This document shows, in pieces, positions 25,436-33,130 of a stretch of DNA of 64,000 nucleotides; the first letter of the stretch is position 1, and the number at the start of each line of letters is the position of its first letter. Made by a program: the position numbers and the translations under genes. This DNA comes from CAINDZ01 sp964399195 (GTDB taxonomy: Bacteria > Krumholzibacteriota > Krumholzibacteriia > LZORAL124-64-63): assembly GCA_964399195.1 (NCBI GenBank), contig CAYNPY010000002.1, positions 1 to 64,000 of the forward strand, written 5' to 3'. The notes under the pieces were generated by a model that saw only the letters and a program-made list of their open reading frames with translations, did not search any database and was not told where the DNA came from.

Positions 25436-26506
25436 TCAGCGGAAGGTGCACTTGAGCCGGCCCCAGCTCGCCCCCTCGGTGCCGATCGGGCCGCAGGTGC
25501 AGCCCTCGCCGAAGGCGCCCCTGGCGCCGCAGCCGCCGTCGTCGATCAGGGCCGGGGACCCGGAGCAGAGCTGAAGGTTGTCGGCGGCGGCATCGCAGTA
25601 CAGCGGATCGGCCACCACTTCGCCCGCGCCCAGCGGCTGGCTGACCGCGCCGGCGTGGTTGTCGTGATAGAGATTGCAGGTGTGCGACGTGTAGGCGACG
25701 GTCTGCAGGCCGAAACCGCGCAGCTCGCCGCTGATGATGTTGTGGGTGAAGAACGTGTAGTCCGAAAGCCGCACGGTGCCGCCGGAGCCGGAATTGGCGT
25801 GGAACGTGTTCTCGCTCACGATGCCGTTGCAGTATTCCAGGGTCAGGGCGCCGACCGATCCGCCGGTGTTGCGCAGGAAGAGGCAGCGCTGGATCTCGAC
25901 ATGGGCGCTCTGCGCGTTCATCGCCCCGTGGCCGGTGTTCGACTTGTTCTCCTGGAACAGGCAATCCTCCACGTACAGGCTCGCCCCCATCGACGCGCTC
26001 AGGGCGCCGCTGTGGACCTCGGCGCGGTTGCCCACGAAATCGCACTTGCTCAGCCGCAGGCTGGTGTTGGGATGGCGCGCGTGCACGGCATTGGAGCCCA
26101 TGGCGCGGTTGTCGGCGAAGACGCAGTCCTCGACCACGACGCGCGCCTGCTGCCAGACCAGCAGCGCCGCCCCCTCGTCCGCCCCGGCCCGCGTGAAGGT
26201 GAAGCCGCGGAACGACACCTGGACGGCGCCCTGCACCACGAACAGGCGCTGCGCGTTGAGCCCGTCGAGCAGCGTGACGGCCGCCCCGCCCTCCCCCTCG
26301 AAGTCCACCGAACGCGTCACGGTCAGGTACTCGGAGTACGTGCCGGGCCCGACCAGGATCACGTCGCCGCCCGCGGCGGCGGCCAGCGCGGCCCCGATGG
26401 TGGAGTAATCACCGGTGCCGTCCTGGCGGACGGTCAGCGTGGCGGCGTCGGCGGCGGCCCACGTCAGCATCGCCAGGAGAACTGCGGAAAGTGCGTGACG
26501 GAACAT
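25436..26506 (-). CDS. secreted right-handed beta-helix protein
   Basis: A 356-residue exported protein. The signal peptide is MFRHALSAVLLAMLTWAAADA. The mature start, TLTVRQDGTGDYSTIGAALA, is the pectin-lyase-like opening seen in many secreted beta-helix proteins. Successive coils follow with repeated short strands and Asn ladders (CVFADNRAMGSN, CDFVGNRAEVHSG, CLFQENKSNTGHG, CLFLRNTGGSVG). A C-terminal segment has several Cys (SPALIDDGGCGARGAFGEGC). No polysaccharide lyase catalytic residues are recognisable, so binding or structural roles are as likely. It lacks the FlgD-like tag. Confidence 0.82.
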   Translation of the reverse strand: MFRHALSAVLLAMLTWAAADAATLTVRQDGTGDYSTIGAALAAAAGGDVILVGPGTYSEYLTVTRSVDFEGEGGAAVTLLDGLNAQRLFVVQGAVQVSFRGFTFTRAGADEGAALLVWQQARVVVEDCVFADNRAMGSNAVHARHPNTSLRLSKCDFVGNRAEVHSGALSASMGASLYVEDCLFQENKSNTGHGAMNAQSAHVEIQRCLFLRNTGGSVGALTLEYCNGIVSENTFHANSGSGGTVRLSDYTFFTHNIISGELRGFGLQTVAYTSHTCNLYHDNHAGAVSQPLGAGEVVADPLYCDAAADNLQLCSGSPALIDDGGCGARGAFGEGCTCGPIGTEGASWGRLKCTFR

Positions 26507-26605
26507 GCAATGACCCCCCAGAGGCATTCGGCATCCAGAAGCGGAATCATGGCGACCGCAGGCGGCGGGGACCGATCGATGGCCATGCGTCAGGATCTCC
26601 GGATG

Positions 26606-26634
26606 AGCATAGCGGATGTGAGCGCGCAGAACAA
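26606..26634 (-). promoter_or_regulatory. promoter for the beta-helix gene
   Basis: On the minus strand TTGTTC (26634-26629) and TATGCT (26611-26606) with a 17-base spacer, 100 bases before the ATG at 26506. The rest of 26507-26738 shows no gene. Confidence 0.5.
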
Positions 26635-26738
26635 GCGGATCGGGCGCGCGCGGCCGGCTGATTCGCCGAAACGACCCGCAATCGCTCCCGTATCCGGGCG
26701 AACTGCGCGAGCGGCGTGGCCGCGATCCGGTCTTCGGT

Positions 26739-28487
26739 TCAATCGATCGCGAGCCAGCCGACGCCGCGCAGCAGCTCGCGCGCGGTGGTCGCCGCGGCAC
26801 CCTCGGCGCTCCCTGGGGCCGGCGGCCCGGACACCAGCCACCCCTCCCGTCCCCGCGCCTCCCACGCCGCCGCCTCGGTGTACAGCCGCGGCTTGACCTG
26901 CCAGGGCGCGCCGCGCTCGGGGCAGAAGGTGGTGCAGTTGCCGCACTCGTTGCACAGCTCCGCCAGCACCAGGTACTGCCAGCGCGACTTCAGCGGCGGC
27001 CGCGCGCCGGTCGGCACGGCCAGGAAGGCGTTGTTCGGGCACACCGTCACGCAATTGCCGCAGGCCAGGCAGTCGAACATCTCCAGCTCGTGGTCGACCG
27101 CGCGCAGCGGCTCCTGCACCGCCTCGCGGCCGTAGCGCACGCTGCCTTCGCTGGTGGCCAGCCGCGCCGCGGCCGCGGCGACGGCGCCGGCGTGGCCGCC
27201 CGCGGTGGCCTCGCGTTCGCAGCGCGCGCGCCAGGCGGCCAGGTCGCGCGCCTTGGCGGTCTTCATCCGCCTGGCCAGCGCCCGCAGCCCCTGCGCCAGG
27301 CGCCCGTAGCCGCCCGGCCGCAGCAGGTCGCTGCACACGGTCACCGGCAGCAGGCCCAGCCCCACGGTCTCGGCCAGGTTGTCCTTGTCCACGCCGGCGC
27401 TGAAGGCCACGGGGATCCCGTCCTCGCGCGTCCCCAGCCGCAGGCGGCCGGGCAGCGCGGCGTCGAGCCGCGCGAGCAACGTCACGGCCAGCACGTGCAG
27501 CGGGGCGCCGCTGAGGTACATGCGCTCGCCGGGCATCACGCCGCGGTGGTTGCGCACGACCAGCGTGTTGGTCAGCTTCAGGCCGAACTCGCGGCCCTCG
27601 CGCCGCCCCACCGCCTGCAGGCGGTCGATCATCGCCAGCGCGCGCTCCCACTGCAGGTCGCCGGCGAAGGCCTCGGCAGCCAACGGGACTTCGCGATAGC
27701 CCAGTCGCTCGTGCAGGATGTCCGCCACGGTCTCGCGTCCCAGCAGCGTCGGGTTGAGCTTGACCGTCACGTCCAGGCCGTGGCGGGTCATGAGGTGCTC
27801 GACGATGCCTTCGATCTCGTCGGGCGGGCAGCCGTGGAACGTGCTGAGCGTCGCCGCGCGCACGATCCTCGGGTCCGCCACGACGTCGCGCAGGTGCGCG
27901 AACGGCCCGCCGATCCCCGCGCGCAGCGCGTCCAGTCGCGGACCCGCGTCCATCAGGCCGTCGATGAACGCCGCCATGCGCTCGTGCCGCAGGCCGGCCA
28001 GGTCGTAGCCCACCGACAGCTCGAAGGCGTGGTCGCCCGGCTCGCCGATCGCCGCGCGCAGAGGCTCCCACTCGCGCAGCACCGCCAGCAGCAGCCAGCC
28101 CTTGACGTACTCGTCCAGCGACTGCGGCAGCGTCAGCTCCTGGCTCCACTCGACGTTGTAGCCCTCGTGTTCCATGTCGATGCACGGGCGCGGGATGTCC
28201 AGCTGGTCGAGGATCTGCACCGTCTTCAGCTCGAACGTGCGCGCGCCGGACAGCCAGCCCAGGGCGAGGTTCTGCGCCAGTTGCGTGTGCGGCCCCGCGG
28301 CCGGCCCCACCGGCGTGGCCACGCGGCGGCCCGCGACGGTGCACGAGAGGTCCAGCCCGGGCTCGGCCTTCCAGAACCGCCGTCCGGCCAGGCTGAAGAT
28401 CGCCTTGTCGCGCGCCCACTCCTGCGCGACGCGGCCGAGCAGCCGCTCGAGCGGCCACGGGTGCAGAGGCGGGATCCGGTCGGTCAT
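26739..28487 (-). CDS. YgfK-like oxidoreductase N-terminal half with two 4Fe-4S motifs
   Basis: A 582-residue protein matching the first half of YgfK (putative selenate reductase subunit). A DHOD-like barrel spans about residues 40-400 (TPVGPAAGPHTQLAQNLAL, RTFELKTVQILD, TLSTFHGCPPDEIEGI, FGLKLTNTLVVRN, VAFSAGVDKDN). A ferredoxin domain follows with CLACGNCVTVCPNNAF and CNECGNCTTFCPERG. The FAD/NAD(P)-binding second half of YgfK is absent, and no gene encoding it is adjacent. It probably passes electrons between a reduced pyridine/xanthine-type substrate and an unknown partner. Its start overlaps the HAD gene stop (ATGA). Confidence 0.8.
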   Translation of the reverse strand: MTDRIPPLHPWPLERLLGRVAQEWARDKAIFSLAGRRFWKAEPGLDLSCTVAGRRVATPVGPAAGPHTQLAQNLALGWLSGARTFELKTVQILDQLDIPRPCIDMEHEGYNVEWSQELTLPQSLDEYVKGWLLLAVLREWEPLRAAIGEPGDHAFELSVGYDLAGLRHERMAAFIDGLMDAGPRLDALRAGIGGPFAHLRDVVADPRIVRAATLSTFHGCPPDEIEGIVEHLMTRHGLDVTVKLNPTLLGRETVADILHERLGYREVPLAAEAFAGDLQWERALAMIDRLQAVGRREGREFGLKLTNTLVVRNHRGVMPGERMYLSGAPLHVLAVTLLARLDAALPGRLRLGTREDGIPVAFSAGVDKDNLAETVGLGLLPVTVCSDLLRPGGYGRLAQGLRALARRMKTAKARDLAAWRARCEREATAGGHAGAVAAAAARLATSEGSVRYGREAVQEPLRAVDHELEMFDCLACGNCVTVCPNNAFLAVPTGARPPLKSRWQYLVLAELCNECGNCTTFCPERGAPWQVKPRLYTEAAAWEARGREGWLVSGPPAPGSAEGAAATTARELLRGVGWLAID

Positions 28488-29209
28488 GGCTCGCCCTCCG
28501 GCAAAGAGTCGGCCGCGTCCGCGTACAGCGCCGCCAGTTCCAGCGGCGCCTCGAGCAGGTGGTCCGGCGCCAGGGCGCGCAGGTCCGCCGCGGGCGCCAG
28601 TCCCCAGGCGCAGCCCACGGCCACGGCGCCGAGAGCCCGCGCGGCCAGGATGTCGTTGGGGCTGTCGCCGACCACGACGACCGCGCCGGGCGCCACGTCC
28701 AGCCCCGCCAGGCAGGCCCGCAGGTGCGCGGGGTCCGGTTTGCGCCGGGGCGCCTCGTCGCCGCCGACCACGCAGCGGAAGCGACCGGCCAGCCCCAGCC
28801 CGGCCAGGATCGCGCGGCTGAAGCCGCCCGGCTTGTTGGTGGCGACCGCCAGCGGCACGCGCGGCAGGCGCGCCAGCATCTGCGCCACGCCCTCGTAGGG
28901 CCGCGTGTGGTCCAGCAGGTGCCGGCCGTAGTGGTCCAGGTAGGCGGCGAGCGCCGGCGCCAGGCGAGGATCGCCTTCATCGGCGAGCGCGCCGGGTCCC
29001 GCGTCGTGGCCCAGGGCGCGACGCAGCAGCAGGGCCACGCCGTCGCCGACGTAGCCGCGCAGCACGGGCTCGGACAGCGGACCGAGGCCGACCGCCGCGC
29101 GCGCCACGTTGGCGGCCGCCGCGATGTCCTGCCGCGAGTCGACGAGCGTCCCGTCGAGGTCGAAGATGAACGCCCCGGGCCGGGGCGCGCCGCCGTTGCG
29201 TGGTGCCAT
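28484..29209 (-). CDS. HAD phosphatase, phosphoglycolate phosphatase-like
   Basis: A 241-residue HAD hydrolase. Motif I is FIFDLDGTLVDS, motif II is AVATNKPGG, the lysine of motif III is in RRKPDP, and motif IV is VVVGDSPNDILAA. A helical cap lies between motifs I and II, as in Gph, the enzyme that dephosphorylates 2-phosphoglycolate. Other small phosphate esters are possible. Its stop overlaps the start of the YgfK-like gene by 4 bases, an unusual pairing. Confidence 0.85.
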   Translation of the reverse strand: MAPRNGGAPRPGAFIFDLDGTLVDSRQDIAAAANVARAAVGLGPLSEPVLRGYVGDGVALLLRRALGHDAGPGALADEGDPRLAPALAAYLDHYGRHLLDHTRPYEGVAQMLARLPRVPLAVATNKPGGFSRAILAGLGLAGRFRCVVGGDEAPRRKPDPAHLRACLAGLDVAPGAVVVVGDSPNDILAARALGAVAVGCAWGLAPAADLRALAPDHLLEAPLELAALYADAADSLPEGEP

Positions 29210-29369
29210 GTCCCTGTCCTGCGTGGCGGGTCCGCTCCGTGCGGGGCCTCCCGGTGGAGGATACCTGCCGGCGCGGGCGGCGGCAAGGACGCCGGACGCG
29301 GGCCCGCGCCTTGCAGGCGTCCCGTCGCCGGCGGCGGTTCGGGGCGGAACGCCCCCCGCAGGTAAGGTG

Positions 29370-29398
29370 TTGATCGCCGGACGCGGCCGGTCTAGGAT
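29370..29398 (+). promoter_or_regulatory. promoter for the SPOR-fabH operon
   Basis: TTGATC (29370-29375) and TAGGAT (29393-29398), 17 bases apart, 58 bases before the ATG at 29456. Each box has 4 of 6 consensus positions. Confidence 0.5.
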
Positions 29399-29455
29399 TC
29401 GCGGGCCCCGGGGGTCGGCCCCGCCGGTCAGCGCTCCGGAAAGGATGCTGGAGTC

Positions 29456-30214
29456 ATGACGACCGAATCCGCCGAGAAGAAGCCCACCGTCCGCCGTCGC
29501 AGACGCGCCCCGCGGAACGGCAAGGGCGGCATGCCCCGCATCATGTGGCTGGCCATCCTCGTCTGCATCGCCGGCGCCGTCGCGCTGTTCCGGTCCGGCG
29601 GCGGCGGACCGATGCCCACCGGTCTGGGCGAGAACCGCACCGTGGTCACGGCGCCGGAAGCGGGCGGCGAGCCGGTCTCCGGCGACGTCGAGATCGCGAG
29701 CGAAGGCCTGCAACTCACGCCGGAGCAGCCGGTGGCCGGCGGGGACCTGGGCGGCGCCGACAACGCGCCGCTTGAGCTCACCGTGTCGCGGCCCCTGGCC
29801 GACGACGGCGCCGGCGGCGAGGCCGGACAGGCCGCAGCCGAGAGACCCGCGTCCGCAACGCCGGCGACGCCCGCCCCGGAACCGACGCGCGAGACCACAG
29901 CCAAGGCCGGGGTCGAGGCCGAAGAGCCCGCCCGCCCCGAGCCGTCCGGCGCCCTGCCGCCGCGCGTGGTTCCCCAGGCGCGCGGCCCCTATCTGGTCCA
30001 GGCCGGCTCGTTCGGCGACACCGAGAACGCGCAGAAGGAGGCCGACCGCCTGCGGGGCTTCGGCTGGGAGGCCACGGTGCGCGTCGGCAACACGGCCAGC
30101 GGCGGTCTGACCTATCGCGTGCAGATCGGCTACTTCGCCACGCGCGAGGACGCCCAGACCTTCATCGACCAGAACCGCGTCCGCCTGCCCGGGGCCATCC
30201 CCGCGCACCGGTAG
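29456..30214 (+). CDS. SPOR-domain membrane protein (FtsN-like layout)
   Basis: A 252-residue bitopic inner-membrane protein: a basic cytoplasmic N-terminus (VRRRRRAPRNGKGG), one transmembrane helix near residues 28-45 (IMWLAILVCIAGAVALF), a Pro/Ala/Glu-rich linker of ~120 residues, and a C-terminal SPOR domain (GPYLVQAGSFGDTENAQKEA to the end). SPOR domains bind denuded peptidoglycan at the septum, so a role in division or cell-wall remodelling is likely. The layout is that of FtsN, but the short FtsN activating motif is not recognisable. AAGGATG lies upstream of the ATG. The next gene follows after 4 bases. Confidence 0.85.
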   Translation: MTTESAEKKPTVRRRRRAPRNGKGGMPRIMWLAILVCIAGAVALFRSGGGGPMPTGLGENRTVVTAPEAGGEPVSGDVEIASEGLQLTPEQPVAGGDLGGADNAPLELTVSRPLADDGAGGEAGQAAAERPASATPATPAPEPTRETTAKAGVEAEEPARPEPSGALPPRVVPQARGPYLVQAGSFGDTENAQKEADRLRGFGWEATVRVGNTASGGLTYRVQIGYFATREDAQTFIDQNRVRLPGAIPAHR

Positions 30215-30218
30215 CCGC

Positions 30219-31229
30219 GTGACGCGCGCGGCCGTCATCGGCGCCGGCTTCTGGGTGCCCCCGCAGGTCGTCACCAACGACGACCTGGCGGCGCGCATCG
30301 ACACGTCCGACGCCTGGATCACCGAGCGCAGCGGCATCCGCGAGCGCCGCTGGCTGGCAAGGGACGCCGAAGGCAACACCGAGATCACGGGCGCCGAGAT
30401 GGGCGCCCGCGCCGCGCGCGAGGCCATCGTCGCGGCGGGCCTCGCGCCGCGCGAGATCGAACAGGTGATCTACGCGACGCTCAATCCGGACCTGTTCTTC
30501 CCCGGCAACGGAGTCTTCCTGGAGCACCTGCTGGACCTGGGCACCGCGGGCGCCCTGGACGTCCGCAACCAGTGCACCGGTTTCGTCTACGGCCTGGCCG
30601 TCGCCGACGGCTACATCCGCTCGGGGCTGGCGCGCACGGTCCTGCTGGTCGGCGGCGAGATCCAGTCGACGGCCCTGGACGTGACCGACCGCGGGCGCGA
30701 CGTGGCCGTGCTGTTCGGCGACGGCGCCGGCGCGGTCGTGCTGCAGGCCACCGAACAGGAGCGCGGCATCCTGGCCAGCGTCCTGCGCAGCCAGGGCCGC
30801 CACGCGCGCGAGCTGTGCGTCGAGGCGCCGGTGGCCACGGCGACCGGGCGCATCACGCCGGCGATGATCGCCGCCGGGCGCCACTTCCCGCACATGAACG
30901 GCAAGCTGGTGTTCCAGCACGCCACGCGCCGGTTCAGCGAGGCGATCGACGAGGTCCTGCGCAAGGGCGGCGTCAGGCCGGACGACGTGGCGCTGTACGT
31001 CCCGCATCAGGCGAACCAGCGGATCACCGACGCCGTGACCGCGCGCCTGGGCGTGCCGCCCGAGCGGGTCTACAGCAACATCGCCCGCTACGGCAACACG
31101 ACGGCGGCCTCCATCCCCATCGCCCTCGCCGAGGCGGTGCGCGAGGGGCGCCTGTCCCGCGGCGACCTGGTGGTCACCGTCGCCTTCGGTTCGGGCTTCA
31201 CCTGGGGAGCCAACCTGATCCGCTGGTAG
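30219..31229 (+). CDS. fabH: 3-oxoacyl-ACP synthase III (FabH)
   Basis: A 336-residue KAS III. The catalytic triad is C119 in VRNQCTGFVYGL, H263 in YVPHQANQRI and N293 in RYGNTTAASIPIAL. FGDGAGAVVL and the terminal VAFGSGFTWGANLIRW are also typical. It condenses an acyl-CoA starter with malonyl-ACP to open fatty-acid synthesis. The start is GTG at 30219, 4 bases after the SPOR gene. No other fab genes adjoin it, so a specialised KAS III (for example for a lipid starter unit or hydrocarbon synthesis) remains possible. It converges on the unknown gene at 31240. Confidence 0.9.
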   Translation: MTRAAVIGAGFWVPPQVVTNDDLAARIDTSDAWITERSGIRERRWLARDAEGNTEITGAEMGARAAREAIVAAGLAPREIEQVIYATLNPDLFFPGNGVFLEHLLDLGTAGALDVRNQCTGFVYGLAVADGYIRSGLARTVLLVGGEIQSTALDVTDRGRDVAVLFGDGAGAVVLQATEQERGILASVLRSQGRHARELCVEAPVATATGRITPAMIAAGRHFPHMNGKLVFQHATRRFSEAIDEVLRKGGVRPDDVALYVPHQANQRITDAVTARLGVPPERVYSNIARYGNTTAASIPIALAEAVREGRLSRGDLVVTVAFGSGFTWGANLIRW

Positions 31230-31239
31230 CGGGCCGGCC

Positions 31240-32919
31240 TCAGGGCCGCGCCAGGCGGGCGAGCGCCGCGCGCAGCTTCGGGTGCCGGTCGAACCGCGCC
31301 ACGAATTCGCGCTCGCTGCGGCCGCCCTTGGCGCGGACCACGGCCGCCAGCGCCCGCTTCTCGGCGGCGGTCCACCGCCCCAGACCCGGCAGCAGCAGCA
31401 CCAGCGGTCCCCAGCGCTCCCAGGCCAGCCGTTCGCCCGCCGCGCGCGGGGCCGCCCCCGGCTGCCCGAGCCGCAGCCGCGCCTCCCTGGCGCAGACCGG
31501 CCCGGCCAGATCGCGCCGCGCCCCGAAGCGCCGCGCCAGATAGGCCGACACCTTCAGGCCCGCCTCGGCCAGCGCCAGCCGCCCGATGATGTCCTCGCGC
31601 GGGGCGCCGCGGTCGTAGTACACGTTGCCCTCGACCAGACGGCGGAGCACGGACGGACGGGTGCGGTGGCCGGGCCGCCGCTTCATCAGCGCCAGCTCGG
31701 CGCGCATCAGCTTCAGGATGGCCCGGTCGCGCGAGCGGAAGCCCAGCTTCTGGTAGAACCACCAGGCGCCGGTGCGCAGGCCCTCGTCGTTGCCGTCGCC
31801 GCCCAGCTGGTACGGGTAGACGGTGAAGGTGTCCGCCGCGAACACGCGCAGGAGTCCCGCGAGCAGCCGCGCGTAGAGGCGGCCGGCCTCGGCGCCGCGG
31901 AACGTCTCGAACAGGTTGAAGGCCACCTCGATGGAGCCGTACAGCGCGCTGACCACGCCGTAGCCCACGGGCACGCCGTTGCGCAGGATGAGGTAGCCGT
32001 ACACCGCCTCCAGCAGCAGCCGGCGCTCGGGCGTCATCCCGATCAGCGCGAACTGCAGCCCCTCGCCGTCGTCGATGAGCAGAACGTCGCGCGGGTCGGC
32101 CCAGGCGAAGGCGTCCAGGTCGCGGCTGCGCGTGATCATCGCTTCGCGCGCCAGGTCAACCACCGCGCGGCCGACCGCCGGGCCGGCGGCGCGCACGGCC
32201 CGCGGCGGCCGGTCCAGCTCCAGGGCCAGGTCGGGACGCCGACCGTCCGGCGGCGTCGCCTGCCAGTGGACCGGCGAGCCCGCCAGGCGCGCCAGCGTCC
32301 GCGACGGACCGCCGACGCCGCCCTCGAGCGTCAGCCACAGGTCCAGCCGCTCGTAGAGGTACTCGTGCGCGAACGTGCCCAGCCCCAGGCGGCCCAGGCG
32401 CTCGGCGACGAAGGCCCCGTCGGCCTCGCGCGGCCCCTTCAGCCGTTCCAGCCACTCGCGGGCGCCGAAGCCCAGTTCATCCAGGGCCGGAGTTTCGCTC
32501 CACGTGGCCAGCAGCGGCAGCACGCCCTCCACCTGGGCAGGGTCGCAGGCTTCCCAGTCGATTCGCAGCCGATCGGGCCAGCGCGCCGCGGCCCAGCGCG
32601 CCATCGCGGCGTAGAACCGGTACTGGATGTCGGCGCCGGCCACGCCCGTGTCGGCCAGCTCGGCGCGGAGCCGGCCGAGATCCTCGCGGCGGGCGAAGCC
32701 GCGCAGCAGCCTCTCGACCAGCACCAGGACGCCCGCATCGTCGGGGTAGGCGCGGCTGAAGCAGAGCAGTTCGTGGAACCGCAGCAGGTCGCCCGCGCGG
32801 CGCCAGGAGACGCGGCCGGCCTCCCGCAGCAGCCGACGGCGCCGGCGGGCGGGTTCGGGGCCGAACTGCAGACGCAGCGCCTCGAGCTGGCGGAGCAGGC
32901 TGGCGGGCGTGGCGGACAT
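31240..32919 (-). CDS. large unknown protein with a GNAT-like segment
   Basis: A 559-residue soluble protein I cannot assign as a whole. Residues 1-150 are helical and rich in Arg and Leu (LLRQLEALRLQFGPEPARRR). Residues about 255-400 look like an acyltransferase core: LLLEAVYGYLILRNGVPVGY, an NLFETFRGAEAGRLYARLL helix, and RTGAWWFYQKLGFRSRD, which resembles the end of a GNAT fold (aromatic-Tyr-x-x-Leu-Gly-Phe). The rest is helical again. Its length and continuity argue for a real gene. Alone between two convergent or divergent neighbours, it gives no operon clue. Confidence 0.65.
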   Translation of the reverse strand: MSATPASLLRQLEALRLQFGPEPARRRRRLLREAGRVSWRRAGDLLRFHELLCFSRAYPDDAGVLVLVERLLRGFARREDLGRLRAELADTGVAGADIQYRFYAAMARWAAARWPDRLRIDWEACDPAQVEGVLPLLATWSETPALDELGFGAREWLERLKGPREADGAFVAERLGRLGLGTFAHEYLYERLDLWLTLEGGVGGPSRTLARLAGSPVHWQATPPDGRRPDLALELDRPPRAVRAAGPAVGRAVVDLAREAMITRSRDLDAFAWADPRDVLLIDDGEGLQFALIGMTPERRLLLEAVYGYLILRNGVPVGYGVVSALYGSIEVAFNLFETFRGAEAGRLYARLLAGLLRVFAADTFTVYPYQLGGDGNDEGLRTGAWWFYQKLGFRSRDRAILKLMRAELALMKRRPGHRTRPSVLRRLVEGNVYYDRGAPREDIIGRLALAEAGLKVSAYLARRFGARRDLAGPVCAREARLRLGQPGAAPRAAGERLAWERWGPLVLLLPGLGRWTAAEKRALAAVVRAKGGRSEREFVARFDRHPKLRAALARLARP

Positions 32920-33130
32920 GGGCTGCCTCCGGGTTGCGGACGGGTCGCGGCGCGGGCGATTGTAGGGTCGGCGCGGGCCGGCTGGCCACGCCCAAGTGCA
33001 CAACGTCCAAGCGCGCCAAGCCCGGGTGGGGCCGCGGCGGTGAACGCCGCACGCGCCCGGCAACCCGGCAGCCTTCCGCGACGTAGCACCGCGGTCACGC
33101 GCACCACCCAACTGGACGGAGAGTCGCCTC

